Shown one piece after another: positions 11,250 to 23,712 of a DNA stretch of 64,000 nucleotides. Position 1 is the stretch's first letter; the number at the start of each line of letters is the position of its first letter. The notes under the pieces were generated by a model, which had not been told where the DNA came from, made no database searches, and worked only from the letters and a program-made list of their open reading frames with translations. Both the position numbers and the translations under genes were made by a program. This DNA is from Ophiura sarsii (taxonomy: Eukaryota; Echinodermata; Ophiuroidea; Amphilepidida; Ophiuridae): positions 51,499,625 through 51,563,624 of the forward strand of contig CM069446.1 in NCBI GenBank assembly GCA_035610835.1. Reading direction: 5' to 3'.

Positions 11250-12092
11250 GGGCACCAAGGGCAGTAGTACACAAAGGGCAGTAGTACACAAAGGGCAGTA
11301 GGGCACCAAGGGCAGTAGGGCACCAATGACAGTAGTTCACCATGGGTAGTAGTACAACTAAGACAGTAGTAGACCAAGGGTAGTAGTAGACCAAGGGCAG
11401 TAGTACACAAAGAACAGTAAACTCGAAACTCGAAACTCGAAATCTGAAACTAGAAACTAGAAACTCGATGATTAGCAACACACAACAAAATGAGAATAAT
11501 CAACATAATAATATTTTTATGGACACCAAGGGCAGTAGCACACCAAGGGCAGTAGGGCATCAAGGGCGGTAGGGCACCAAGGACAGTAGGGCACCATGGG
11601 TAGTAGTACAAATAGGACAGTAGTAGACCATATGCAGTAGTACAGCAAGGGCAGTAGGACTCCAAGGGCAGTAGTACACAAAGGGCAGTAGGGCACCGAG
11701 GGCAGTAGGACACCAAGGGCAGTAGTACACAAAGGGCAGTAGGACACGGGCAGTAGGGCACACAAGGGCAGTAGGACACCAAGGGCAGTAGTACACAAAG
11801 GGCAGTAGGACACCAAGGGCAGTAGTACACCAAGGGCAGTAGGACACCAAGGGCAGTAGTGCATCAAGGGCAGTAGGGCACCAAGGGCGGTAGGACACCA
11901 AGGGCAGTAGTACACAAAGGGCAGTAGGACACCAATGGCATAAGTACACCAGGGGCAGTAGTACACCAAAGGCAGCAGTACACCATGGACAGTAGGACAC
12001 CAAGGGCAGTAGTACACAAAGGACAGTAGGGCACCAAGGGCAGTAGCACACCAAGGGCAGAAGGGCGTCAAGGGCAATAGCACACCAAGGGC
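11250..12092 (-). repeat. 17-bp minisatellite blocks with a CTCGAAA interlude
   Basis: Two blocks (about 11250-11418 and 11520-12092) of the 17-bp family are separated by a short (ACTCGAA)n-like stretch and AGAATAATCAACATAATAAT, which also occurs near 8106. Since 17 is not a multiple of 3, all three minus-strand frames cycle through the same 17-residue pattern (such as LPLVYYCPWCPTALGVL). This gives long cysteine-rich open frames that are not genes. Confidence 0.9.
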
Positions 12093-13481
12093 AAGTGAAG
12101 TGAAGGAAGAGGTCGACCATAAACCCAATCATGGGTAGTAGTAGGCATAGCACACATAATATTCAAATGATTGAGACATGTACAAGATTGGTATCAAATG
12201 AAAGATTGCAATGAAAGATTTATTTTCCAAAAAGAATTATGACAATCGGTCAATGCGTTCTTGTGTTACGGTGTTTTGAAATACTCCGAAAATGGCCGAA
12301 AACCTGCCAAAAACAGTAACAATGCCCAAACATAGAATTTATCAGGATTTAGAGAGCTCAATTTGTTAATAATGTAACATTCAAAACACCATTTACACAT
12401 ATTTCTTAACAATTGAATATCTATATACCATGTTAAATTTAAAAATATGGTAAAATTATATTGCATTAAGCTAAAATTACCTAGTGAAATTGGTCATTTT
12501 GACCAGTTTTACTGACCGCAATCAAAAAAGTGACTAAGTCCAGCTAATTAATATGCGTAAATGTTATAAATCCAGATGTGAATGGTGTATTGCAATCAAA
12601 CTTGGTATACTGGCTAACTGTATGATACCCAATCTTTTAAACTATAATTTAGTTTCATAAGCTCATTAAATATGCAAATTAGCTAATTATCGATTCAAGT
12701 CATTAATATGCAAATGAGCAATGTCTGACAATGTTTTCCTATCATAAGAGTGATCGGTAATAGATATATAACATGTATACCCAATTTGATTGACAAATAT
12801 TGATGGATTTAGAAATTGAAAAGCTTTTCCATTTCTTAAATACCCATATTTAATTCTCAGTCTTTTCCTCACATTGTTCACTCAAAGCATGCAAAATCTG
12901 AGCATATCACTAAATGGATTGAAGTGTTTAGTACAATATCTCAGGTTAGGTTTATTTAAATCGGCCCAATATATATAGTCAAGTTTAGAGCAAATTTCGA
13001 AAATTGGTCAAAACAGTCCTAACTCAAAAACCTGATGATAAGTATTTATACCTGAATCAAGGTTATATAGATTGTGTAAGGTCATGACAAACATATATAT
13101 ATATGGCAAGCTCACTTCCCTATAGAGAGTGCATAATGTGAGGATAATTAATTTTATATAGGGGTGTTTTTACATTATATGAAGAGATTTTTTTGCATAG
13201 GGGCTTACAGACCACTCCTTCATGTTACTCATTTTGCATTATTAATTAATCAAAATATTGTATGGCTGTCTTCATTACTTGGATTAGTGCATCCATGCAC
13301 GCCAATTGAGGCATCAACAATACAAGCCACATTCCACATCGTGAATAGCCATCCATTCAATAATGCAAAATGAGTAACAGGTAGAAGTGGATGTAGGCCC
13401 TTTTGCAACACAGCTCTTCATATGTTGTTGTTCACTGGTGTAATGCTCCCAGTGGCAGACGGGGTGTGTGTGCATTGTGCT

Positions 13482-13642
13482 ATGCCTAGTACACCTAGGA
13501 CAGTAGTAGACCAAGGGTAGTAGTACACCAAGGGCAGTAGGACACCAAGGGCAGTAGTACACAAAGGGCAGTAGTACACAAAGGACAGTAGTACACAAAG
13601 GGCAGTAGGGCACCAAGGGCAGTAGGGCACCAAGGACAGTAG
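13482..13642 (-). repeat. 17-bp minisatellite block
   Basis: Copy of the 9808-9968 block within unit 2 of the tandem duplication. Confidence 0.85.
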
Positions 13643-14919
13643 TTCAAGTTCAAGTTCAAGTTTTATTTCACAATACAATTAGGCCATGGCCCATAATATA
13701 ACAACATATCATATCAGGCATCAGATACATAGGAAAAATATAGACGTTATTTTTTTTTTAAATAATAATTACATAACATTTGAAGAATATAATCAAGTTC
13801 TAACCAATGAATTTCTAAGCTTAAGTGCGTGGTACACAAATGCTGCTAATCCTGCTAAAATGGTCGAGTCAGAGGTGTTTAACAGTGATAAAATGTCTGA
13901 TGAGTTGGATTAACGTATACCCAAAGCGGCAAGTATTTAGTACGTAAGGTGGTGAAAAAATTACAAATGAGAACGAAATGAAATTCGTCCTCAATATCGT
14001 TATCATCACAAAGAATACAAAGACGATTTTCTCGATCAATATTCTGCCACCTACCCGCTTCAATCATTAATGAATGACTCGAACATCTCAGCCGGCTTAG
14101 AGCCTTTCTGTGAGATGTTATTTCCACAGTTAATAAATATCTTTCAGGGTTGAGAAGAGTTTTAAATTCTCTGTAGGTACTTAATTTATCGAGTGTACAT
14201 ACTTCAGCAAACCATTCTTGACCAGCAACGTCTTTTAGTCTTGTGGAGAAAGAAATCAGAAAATTTTCTTGAGATCCAATATGATCTTGATTGATCCAAA
14301 CAATACCAAAACCAAAAATAAAAAGTAAATTTTTAACATGAGAAGCCCAGTTAATGTGACCTTGATTATCAAGAGCATGTATTAAACATTTTATAACATT
14401 TGTAAGGGTACCGGTGGTTCGGCATGCGCAATATTTTACACCAATAATTGATACAACGGAAAGCAGTCATTACAAAAAGTGGAAGTCTGCCACATTCACC
14501 TAAAACTGCAAATTTTAGTAGTTTTAATGCTAACACCGAGAAATGACTTGCAAGCTTTAATATGAACTTTTTCAAGATGTTTGTATGACTTGTAACCCCA
14601 TATTTCAGCTCCATAAAGCAAAACAGGCGATAATGATGCATCGATGATTTTAAAATAAGGAATGAAAGGAAGACCTCCGACTTTGAATGAAATGCCTCTA
14701 ATTGCAGCAAGAGTTTTTTCACCTTGTTGAGCTAAAATTGTTGTTGCTTTGCCACACGCGTTACCCGTGGAAAATGTGACACCAAGATACTTATACGAAC
14801 TCACACATTTCATTTTCATTTAAAAAACATTTTTCATCACGTCTTAGCCGCCTTCCTCTACGAAACACAATAACCTTGGTTTTATCCCGGTTAACCTTCA
14901 TACCCCATTCATTACATAA
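13643..14919 (-). pseudogene. Non-LTR retrotransposon (LINE) ORF2 3' fragment, copy 2
   Basis: Copy of the 9969-11245 LINE fragment carried by the 3674-bp duplication. The same frame shifts and 3' tail are present, so it arose by DNA duplication and not by a second insertion. Motifs as in copy 1: thumb-region YLGVTFSTGN, LLYGAEIWGY and the C-terminal CILC....IEDEFHF. No catalytic RT core is present. Confidence 0.8.
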
Positions 14920-14923
14920 TCAA

Positions 14924-15092
14924 GGGCACCAAGGGCAGTAGTACACAAAGGGCAGTAGTACACAAAGGGCAGTAGGGCACCAAGGGCAGTAGGGCACCAA
15001 TGACAGTAGTTCACCATGGGTAGTAGTACAACTAAGACAGTAGTAGACCAAGGGTAGTAGTAGACCAAGGGCAGTAGTACACAAAGAACAGT
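14924..15092 (-). repeat. 17-bp minisatellite block
   Basis: Copy of the block at 11250-11418 within unit 2, next to the 5' end of the truncated LINE. Confidence 0.85.
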
Positions 15093-15193
15093 AAACTCGA
15101 AACTCGAAACTCGAAATCTGAAACTAGAAACTAGAAACTCGATGATTAGCAACACACAACAAAATGAGAATAATCAACATAATAATATTTTTA

Positions 15194-16777
15194 TGGACAC
15201 CAAGGGCAGTAGCACACCAAGGGCAGTAGGGCATCAAGGGCGGTAGGGCACCAAGGACAGTAGGGCACCATGGGTAGTAGTACAAATAGGACAGTAGTAG
15301 ACCATATGCAGTAGTACAGCAAGGGCAGTAGGACTCCAAGGGCAGTAGTACACAAAGGGCAGTAGGGCACCGAGGGCAGTAGGACACCAAGGGCAGTAGT
15401 ACACAAAGGGCAGTAGGACACGGGCAGTAGGGCACACAAGGGCAGTAGGACACCAAGGGCAGTAGTACACAAAGGGCAGTAGGACACCAAGGGCAGTAGT
15501 ACACAAAGGGCAGTAGGACACCAAGGGCAGTAGTGCATCAAGGGCAGTAGGGCACCAAGGGCGGTAGGACACCAAGGGCAGTAGTACACAAAGGGCAGTA
15601 GGACACCAATGGCATAAGTACACCAGGGGCAGTAGTACACCAAAGGCAGCAGTACACCATGGACAGTAGGACACCAAGGGCAGTAGTACACAAAGGACAG
15701 TAGGGCACCAAGGGCAGTAGCACACCAAGGGCAGAAGGGCGTCAAGGGCAATAGCACACCAAGGGCAGAGGTACACCAAGGACAGTAGTAGACCAAGGGT
15801 AGTAGTACACCAAGGGCAGTAGGACACCAATAATAGCAGTAGTAGACCAAGGGTAGTAGTACTCCAAGGGCAATAGCACACCAAGGGCAGAAGTACACCA
15901 AGGGCAGTAGTAGACCAAGGGAAGTAGTACACCTAGGGCAGAAGTACACCAAGGACAGTAGGACACCAAGGGCAGTAGTACACAAAGGACAGTAGGGCAC
16001 CAAGGGCAGTAGGGCACCAAGGGCAATAGCACACCAAGGGCAGAAGTACTCCAAGGGCAGTAGTACACAAAGGGCAGTAGGGCACCGAGGGCAGTAGGAC
16101 ACCAAGGGCAGTAGTACACAAAGGGCAGTAGGACACGGGCAGTAGGGCACACAAGGGCAGTAGGACACCAAGGGCAGTAGTACACAAAGGGCAGTAGGAC
16201 ACCAAGGGCAGTAGTACACCAAGGGCAGTAGGACACCAAGGGCAGTAGTGCATCAAGGGCAGTAGGGCACCAAGGGCGGTAGGACACCAAGGGCAGTAGT
16301 ACACAAAGGGCAGTAGGACACCAATGGCATAAGTACACCAAGGGCAGTAGTACACCAAGGGCAGAAGTACACCATGGACAGTAGGACACCAAGGGCAGTA
16401 GTACACAAAGGACAGTAGGGCACCAAGGGCAGTAGCACACCAAGGGCAGAAGGGCGTCAAGGGCAATAGCACACCAAGGGCAGAGGTACACCAAGGACAG
16501 TAGTAGACCAAGGGTAGTAGTACACCAAGGGCAGTAGGACACCAATAGCAGTAGTAGACCAAGGGTAGTAGTACTCCAAGGGCAATAGCACACCAAGGGC
16601 AGAAGTACACCAAGGGCAGTAGTAGACCAAGGGAAGTAGTACACCTAGGGCAGAAGTACACCAAGGACAGTAGGACACCAAGGGCAGTAGTACACAAAGG
16701 ACAGTAGGGCACCAAGGGCAGTAGGGCACCAAGGGCAATAGCACACCAAGGGCAGAAGTACACCAAGGACAGTAGTA
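15194..16777 (-). repeat. Large 17-bp minisatellite array with higher-order repeat
   Basis: About 1.58 kb (more than 90 units) of the 17-bp family CACCAAGGGCAGTAGTA with variants (CACAAAGGGCAGTAGGA, GACCAAGGGTAGTAGTA). A higher-order period of roughly 715-720 bp is visible: the stretch with CTCCAAGGGCAGTAGTACAC near 15333 recurs near 16049. Minus-strand open frames of up to 343 codons are artefacts of the array. The array ends exactly at the foldback element at 16778. Confidence 0.95.
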
Positions 16778-17803
16778 ATGTTTCCTATTCAGATTTATGA
16801 TTTAAAAGCATTATAATTCATGATTCTATCGAGTAAGTCAAAATTCCAATGTAAAATCGCCGTAGTAAATCACCTCATGAATATCAATTAGCTCATTATC
16901 GGCAGTGTAACGCTATGGGAATTTTCAACTGAGATCGACTGGTGATGGAAAACTTCATGTGCAGAAATTTATTAATGATAATTGGTACGCGCAGTTTATT
17001 GGAATACCTTCAGAAGGAACCGTTCCAGCTTTAAAACAATGTTTTTGTAACGACGGTTTATATTTTTGGCAGATATTCATCTTTATTTAAGGGACATCTA
17101 AATTATTTTCAATACAATCGGGCTGAAATAACATGGAGAACCAGCAAAATTCCAAAGTTTGCATGCACGTAGTTCATTGACCTATTTACTCCAGTGACAT
17201 AACAAACCACGTTATCAATAGAATGATTCAAAGCAGTAGAGTTTCCCACTATTCATCGTCACAAAGGACCGCTCAATAAACAACATACCAAGACATAATA
17301 AATCCTTTTTCTACTATGCCACCTCTCTTCTCAATCCCAAACAATAGGGAGCTAGACTATCCTATTCAAATCAGATGAATATATAGGATATTATTGTGTC
17401 CATCCTCTAACAGTACTTATTTACAGTCAATGGGTCCCCGGTGCTTTTTTAACTTGCCGAATTTGCGTTATTACGGCCCGTTATGATTTGGTTTAAAAAA
17501 GATGAATTTCTGCCAAAAACATAGTTCGACGTCAGAAAAATAACTTGTTTTAGCTGGAATGGTTCATTTTGAAGGTATTCCAATAAACTGCGCATGCCAA
17601 TTATCATTTATACATTTCTGCACATGGAGTTTTCCATCACCAGTTGATCTCAGTTGAAAATTCCCATAGCGTTACACTGCCGATAATGAGCTAATTGATA
17701 TTCATGAGGTGATTTACTACGGCGATTTTACATTGGAATTTGACTTGCTCGATAAAATCATGAATTATAATGCTTTTAAATCATGAATCTGAATAGGAAA
17801 CAT
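16778..17803. mobile_element. 1026-bp foldback element with ~310-bp inverted arms
   Basis: The arms 16778-17093 and 17495-17803 are inverted copies of each other. The outer ends are ATGTTTCCTATTCAG and CTGAATAGGAAACAT. Identity is high in the outer 250 bp and lower inside. The 400-bp centre has no open frame. It separates the minisatellite array from a second LINE fragment. A short flank similar to 17794-17930 also occurs at 29108-29225, so the flanking DNA is itself repetitive. Confidence 0.8.
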
Positions 17804-17930
17804 GAATTTATTGGTATAAAATGTACAATGAACACAATGAAATGGTAATTGGGTCTGATGGTTTAATACTTTGTCGACAACACAGTGATAACTTGCAAGC
17901 TTTCAGAGGGGGAAATACTTATGGGCGGCA

Positions 17931-19970
17931 GTGTATGTGTTTTGTTATAAGTTTCTTTCTTTAATTGATAACGAGGTTGCGACGTGGACAAATATTGCGC
18001 TGTACAATATCAATAACATTGGTATTGACACAAACATTTTTAATTGTAATTGTTCATGTAAAAATATTAATGTTGATTGTATGAATATTGTTAACAAGAT
18101 GCCAGATCTTTATGCCAAAGTTGTGAGGACTTGGTTCACGGCTAAAATAGTGTACCATACATCCGATGTTATCGACACGAGCAATGAGATTATTTGGAAT
18201 AATAACTCAATTCAGCTTAATAACAAGACACTTTTCATAAAGAAGTGGATCAAAGCTGGCATTATTAGACTACACCAGCTATTTGATAACCAGAGTAACC
18301 TTCTTTCACTTGACAGTTTCAAAGATCGTATGCCGAATAACAATAATAATTTTAGATTATTATTTCATTCGTAATGCTCTCCTGGTAGATTGGAAATCAA
18401 TGCGTAATCCAAACATCAATGTTAACTCAGAGAGATTTCTTTTCATGGCATACCGATTGATATTTGTTCGGTAAAGACGTTCAGAAAGGATATTCTTAAA
18501 TCCATTGCCGTTCCCCCAATTTGTGAAAACCTCTGGATTTTTATTTTCAATTGGAAACCTATCCCAAAATGCACGCATGAAGCAAGGTTGATTACACTTA
18601 ATTGGAAAATTCTTCACAACATCTACCCGACGAAAATGTAATTGTTACATAAAATGGGTAAAGAGTAATCTAATATTTGTAATACTTGTAATGTAATTGT
18701 TACATGAAATGGGTAAAGAGTAATCTAATATTTGTAATACTTGTAATGTAATTGTTACATAAAATGGGTAAAGAGTAATCTAATATTTGTAATACTTGTA
18801 ATGTAATTGTTACATGAAATGGGTAAAGAGTAATCTAATATTTGTAATACTTGTAATGTAATTGTTACATAAAATGGGTAAAGAGTAATCTAATATTTGT
18901 AATACTTGTAATGTAATTGTTACATGAAATGGGTAAAGAGTAATCTAATATTTGTAATACTTGTAATGTAATTGTTACATGAAATGGGTAAAGAGTAATC
19001 TAATATTTGTAATACTTGTAATGTAATTGTTACATAAAATGGGTAAAGAGTAATCTAATATTTGTAATACTTGTAATGTAATTGTTACATGAAATGGGTA
19101 AAGAGTAATCTAATATTTGTAATACTTGTAATGTAATTGTTACATGAAATGGGTAAAGAGTAATCTAATATTTGTAATACTTGTAATGTAATTGTTACAT
19201 GAAATGGGTAAAGAGTAATCTAATATTTGTAATACTTGTAATGTAATTGTTACATGAAATGGGTAAAGAGTAATCTAATATTTGTAATACTTGTAATGTA
19301 ATTGTTACATGAAATGGGTAAAGAGTAATCTAATATTTGTAATACTTGTAATGTAATTGTTACATGAAATGGGTAAAGAGTAATCTAATATTTGTAATAC
19401 TTGTAATGTAATTGTTACATGAAATGGGTAAAGAGTAATCTAATATTTGTAATACTTGTAATGTAATTGTTACATGAAATGGGTAAAGAGTAATCTAATA
19501 TTTGTAATACTTGTAATGTAATTGTTACATAAAATGGGTAAAGAGTAATCTAATATTTGTAATACTTGTAATGTAATTGTTACATGAAATGGGTAAAGAG
19601 TCATCTAATATTTGTAATACTTGTAATGTAATTGAGTACACAGATCATTTCTTCTACTTCTGCGAAAGGGTTAAATTGATTTGGAAGCATGCTTTATGGG
19701 TGCTGTTGCTAAACACTGTATAAGTAAATTCAGATATGGTAACCACCCAAATTTGCTAAATCTCTTCGATTCAGAATTAAGAACGCGTTAAGTTATAATA
19801 TAAAATTTTAGTATGAAGATATATTTGTATAATATACCATATATTGCAATTTCTGTTATGTAACATTTTTGTGATGCTATTTAAAGATAACATGTATCAT
19901 TAATATAATGTATATGTTTGTATGAAGGAGAATAATAAAAAAAATAAAAAAATAAAAATAAAAAAAATTA
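17931..19970 (+). pseudogene. L1/Tx1-like LINE ORF2 C-terminal fragment, interrupted by 55-bp array
   Basis: The 147-codon open frame at 17931-18374 resembles the region downstream of the RT domain in L1/Tx1-type ORF2: KVVRTWFTAK, EIIWNNNSIQLNNK, FIKKWIKAGI and LLSLDSFKDR. After frame breaks it continues as LITLNWKILHNIYPTK (~18585-18630). Beyond the 55-bp array it resumes as EYTDHFFYFC and VKLIWKHALW (~19635-19700), the typical ET.EHLFF.C..VK..W segment. A 3' end with an A-rich tail lies at 19927-19970. The RT core is not present. The frame is broken in several places, so the copy is dead. Confidence 0.7.
18638..19627 (+). repeat. 55-bp tandem array, exactly 18 units
   Basis: Unit starting GTAATTGTTACATGAAATGG, 55 bp long, repeated 18 times with almost no divergence; the last unit has one extra change (GTCATC). 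Units differ mainly by ACATAAAATG or ACATGAAATG, and these alternate in units 1-6, suggesting growth by 110-bp pairs. The unit derives from LINE coding sequence (HKMGK...SNICNTC), and LINE sequence continues on both sides. There are no variable spacers, so it is not a CRISPR array. Confidence 0.97.
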
Positions 19971-20179
19971 ATAGACTAATAGAAATCCATTACAAAGGCA
20001 AGCTGGTGTCAATCTTTTTGAGATCATTGAGTCGCCGAAGGCTGACTATATAGTTTTGTTTTGTCATTTTTAGAGTAGTTGCTCCAGCAAAATTTGGTAG
20101 CCCAATGACGCGCAATGTAGCAACGCTAAATTTTACATAGAAGTTGCACGGTAAGAGCTTTCTAATCGGTTTCCAAAAT

Positions 20180-20840
20180 CACCAAAACGTCTGCGTGGCC
20201 CAAAATATGAAGTTTGCAGCGCTTGTCGAAAAAATGAATGCAATAGATAGGTAGAATAGAGATAGCGAAGTTTCCCGAAGTTTGGACGAAATTGAAATCA
20301 GCCAGGAAAGTGGTCTAATCGATGGTTCAATTGTGATGTTATACGATGTTTTTTAGGGGAAATTGCGCGACGAGCCATTTTGTTTCTATTTCCATAGACA
20401 ACCCACCCCGACCCCGACGTCGCGGCATGGCGCAAAATATGGAATTAGCCGTGTTTGTTAGAATAGAAAATGACATATTTAGATAGAATAGAGTTTTCTA
20501 AAGTGTACCGTGATTTGGTCGAGATTCAATTCGTCCATGAAAGTGTTGCAATCGATGGTTCAATTGTGAATTTGTAGCATGTTTTTGAGGAGAAACTGCG
20601 TGACGAACCATTTTGTTTCTATTTCTGAACACACCACACGTATGCGTGGCCCAAAATACGGAGTTTTAAGTGCTTGTTAGAATGGAAAATGCCATAGATA
20701 GGTAAAATAGGATTATATAAGTATCCCGTTCTTTGGACGAAATTTAAATCATTCGGGAAAGTAGTATAATCGATGGTTCAATGGACTCTAATTGTGAATT
20801 GTTGGCGTGTTTTGTGAATAAAATGGCGTATTGGGCTGGC
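20180..20840 (+). repeat. Three degenerate ~220-240 bp tandem units
   Basis: Recurring landmarks are GCGTGGCCCAAAATA, ATAGATAGGTA, ATCGATGGTTCAATTGTGA and CGAGCCATTTTGTTTCTATT, each spaced about 220-240 bp apart (for example ATCGATGGTTCAA near 20318, 20552 and 20771). No open frame runs through the units. Confidence 0.7.
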
Positions 20841-23225
20841 CCGGTTGGTAAATTGGAAATAGTGCAACAGTCCGCACTGCCCACTGTGTGCATGGGTGGT
20901 CTCTTACACCGAAGATAGTTAGTTATTAGGCCCGATACAGCGTGTGTTTGCGTTAAGTTCATCATGCTTGTGACATGACGAAACCTGAAATAATAGGGTG
21001 CAAATTGGCCACTTGAGATTGCTTGACAATTCATTGTTGAATCCCATACGTTGGATTTGACTACCTAGGTAGTGTATAGATAGGTCAATGAACCTGCTAT
21101 TGATTATTAAAGTGAACTATGTTTGAGTTTTGGTGTTACAGATAAGACAGTGGAATTGCAAGTTGTTGGCTGATTCTTTTCTGTATTTATTCAAGTTTGA
21201 TTTAACCTTTTGATTTAATAGTGCATTGATTCCTGGATAATTAGGACACTATCAAGCCAAATTGATCCCAATTTTGAGATTACAGTGCTCACTGTCACCG
21301 ATGTTTTATTATGAATTTGGAATAACTTTAGATTTTGATTGTGTTGAAATGAAAGGTAGATCTAAATTTTTGAAATGAAGACAACTTCTCCCAATGTTGT
21401 TTATGACATAGTTAAATCATGGACTTCTAATAAGTCCATGGTTAAATAAACGTGGAATGATCCAAATATCATTAAGTCCAAGTAAGTAAATAAAGCAGTT
21501 TTAATGGTCCCACTTCTATAATTTTCTTTTATTCCCTTAATTTTTGCCATAACTTTTTTGTTTAAATATTTAAAAGGCTGACATCTTGGTAAGGGAGCGT
21601 TCATAAATACTCTGGTGGGGGGGGGGGGGGCAAAAATTGTTGATACTCTGCAAAGGGGGGTCAAAAAAAGTTTTAAAACCAATCACAAATAGAATATGAT
21701 ACATAGTGAACAAAATATAAGGTAAACTCTAAAAAAATATTTAAACTTGTTGGGGCACTTTCATTAGCCTGTACTATACTGTATGTTATAATTAACCAGC
21801 GGCAGTAACCCATGGCAATCCTATAGAGGTGCTTGTTAGTAATTTCATGAGGAATTCAAAAATGCAAAGAACATTATGTCATGGGTAGATATAAGAATTA
21901 CATGGATCTCAAATAAATATAAGATTTTTAAAAAAAATCAAACATTGTGAATCATACATTTTACCAAAAGCAATTGCGTTTAGGTAAACACTATGTCCAA
22001 GTTAGACAGGTGTTTAGCTTCAAACCGTGTTTAACTACGTACAAAAATACAGGCCATCGATGCCAAACCTTCATAATATTTTCAATCATGGGCATCAATG
22101 ATTAACGCCTATTTACTATCATGGATCGGACTATCAACTACTGAAGATACGCGACCCGATGTGATCGCGTACGGGATAGGGATTTCACTCGCGAAGTGCA
22201 AAAAAGGTGTTTAAATAACATTAACCTGCTTACCACGCGGCAATTAGTTTTACCATATTATACACTAAACAGATTTTTGAGAAACCTTTCCCAACTTTTA
22301 AAGTTGATCTTAAGAATTACGAACCAATACTAGGCAAGTGTGTACGTATTTGAATGCACTTCTCATAATGATTCCAAAAAATATGGTGACGGCATTAAAT
22401 AATCTTGACATTTTTTTAAAATTTTGTGAAGTTTAAGAACTGTCGTCTGCAAACGACTTCCACGTGGAAAGTGTTCAGATTATTTGAAATAAACAACGTT
22501 ATTTCTCGTCTGTTATTCTACGGTTGGTTACCTTCAAAAATATTTATGATTCTTTATTTTTAAATCAATTAAAAGTAATTTAATCGGGTCGATAATATGT
22601 TATGAGAGGAATCATCCAAAAAAATCCTTTTGACTGAATAGAAAAATATATTCTGACCTTCAGTGGAAATCGGAACAAAATCTAGGATCGAAGGTAGGGA
22701 ACTTATCATACACAAGATACATTGAGTGATCTGTGAAACTACTCCCAATGATATCGGGCCCTATGCCTTGAATTGAAGAAGTCTTGTAAAACATAAAACG
22801 GTTCAAAATTATCTAACCATTAAATTCAAGGCAATTATATTGTAAAACAATCAAACGTGTAACATGCTTTATTCCAATTGAATGCTGATTTTGCGAATTT
22901 AAATGCCAATTGGTGTAAATGACAATTTGATTTAGCTCGAATCACAATATCAAGTCCACTATACTTCCAAATAGATTGATGCTTTTACCAAATCGGCCGC
23001 GCATTCGTTAACATGGCAGCGTATAGGCCCTAAACAGATTTGAATCTCAATAAATTTAATTGATTTTGCATGTATCAATTTAAATTATTTTAAATGAAAT
23101 TGACTGCTTGTTTTGCAAAAAAAGATACCCCAATACACGTCGATAGCAAGATAAAGATTTCTCGCGAAATTGAATACCCATAATACAAACTTAACAAAGT
23201 GCGAAATTCGCCGGGAAAACCTATA
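20841..23225. other. Intergenic, no gene seen; faint repeat remnants
   Basis: AT-rich sequence between the two head-to-head genes. It includes a 15-base G tract near 21616 and a remnant of the CCACGCGG-type inverted element at about 22225-22480. No coding motif was recognised. Confidence 0.5.
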
Positions 23226-23494
23226 TTAAAGGCATATTATATGATCTTTTCCAGGGAGCTCATGATTTTTGTTGTTGAAAAAGTAGATTTTCTTGCAGAT
23301 TTACATTTCTGATCATAAATCATACATACATTCCAAGTTAGAGAGCAATGCGGTTCCTAATTACCTCAAAATCATGGTTTTAGAGTAACTTGGAATGAAT
23401 GTACGATTTATGATCAGAAAATGTAAATCTGCTTTCAATTTGTTGTCAATGTTGAGGGCGTTCCCTGAAAATATCACATAAATTATACCTTTAA
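23226..23494. mobile_element. Foldback MITE with TTAA tips
   Basis: The left arm (TTAAAGGCATATTATATGAT...) pairs with the right arm ending ATAAATTATACCTTTAA. The inner parts pair strongly: TTACATTTCTGATCATAAAT at left and ATTTATGATCAGAAAATGTAA at right, flanked by ACATTCCAAGTTA / TAACTTGGAATGAATGT. It has no coding capacity. Confidence 0.7.
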
Positions 23495-23575
23495 CATACG
23501 AGGGGTATCAAAAAGTTCTTGAATTAAAACATTATGGTGCAATAAATGGTCTCATGAGTATAATGTTTACTGATA

Positions 23576-23712
23576 CTTGTGGGACGCCTTCCAGAAGAAT
23601 ATTAGGCTTATTTTTTTTTAAATGTTGTCATTTGTCACTCATAGGTAACGATTTATCTCTGTAAATGACAACATTTATAAGCCTCATACTCATTTGGAAT
23701 GCGTCCCACAAG
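23576..23712. mobile_element. 137-bp hairpin element
   Basis: CTTGTGGGACGC at 23576-23587 pairs with GCGTCCCACAAG at 23701-23712. AAATGTTGTCATTTGTCA pairs with the complementary TGACAACATTT stretch inside. Together they form a near-complete hairpin. Confidence 0.65.

Larger units (their letters stand above)
8419..12092. repeat. 3674-bp tandem duplication, unit 1
   Basis: The unit starts at AAGTGAAGTGAAGG and is repeated in direct orientation at 12093-15766 with a constant offset of 3674. Only scattered differences are seen by eye, for example GGGAGTGCA at 9458 against GAGAGTGCA at 13132. The unit contains AT-rich single-copy-like sequence (8419-9800), a 17-bp block, a LINE 3' fragment, and more 17-bp blocks. 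Frames inside it recur identically in both units. This is either a very recent duplication or an assembly artefact. Confidence 0.95.
12093..15766. repeat. 3674-bp tandem duplication, unit 2
   Basis: Second unit, joined directly to the first at CCAAGGGC|AAGTGAAG. Beyond 15766 the terminal 17-bp array continues into a longer expansion, so unit 2 has a larger right end than unit 1. Confidence 0.95.

Noticed and set aside
11224..16766. Long cysteine-rich open frames on the minus strand (up to 343 codons)
   Set aside because: They follow the 17-bp minisatellite in every frame, have no splice or start context, and recur identically in the duplicated unit.
18638..19627. CRISPR-like regular repeat array
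   Set aside because: The units are directly adjacent without variable spacers and lie in LINE-derived animal DNA.
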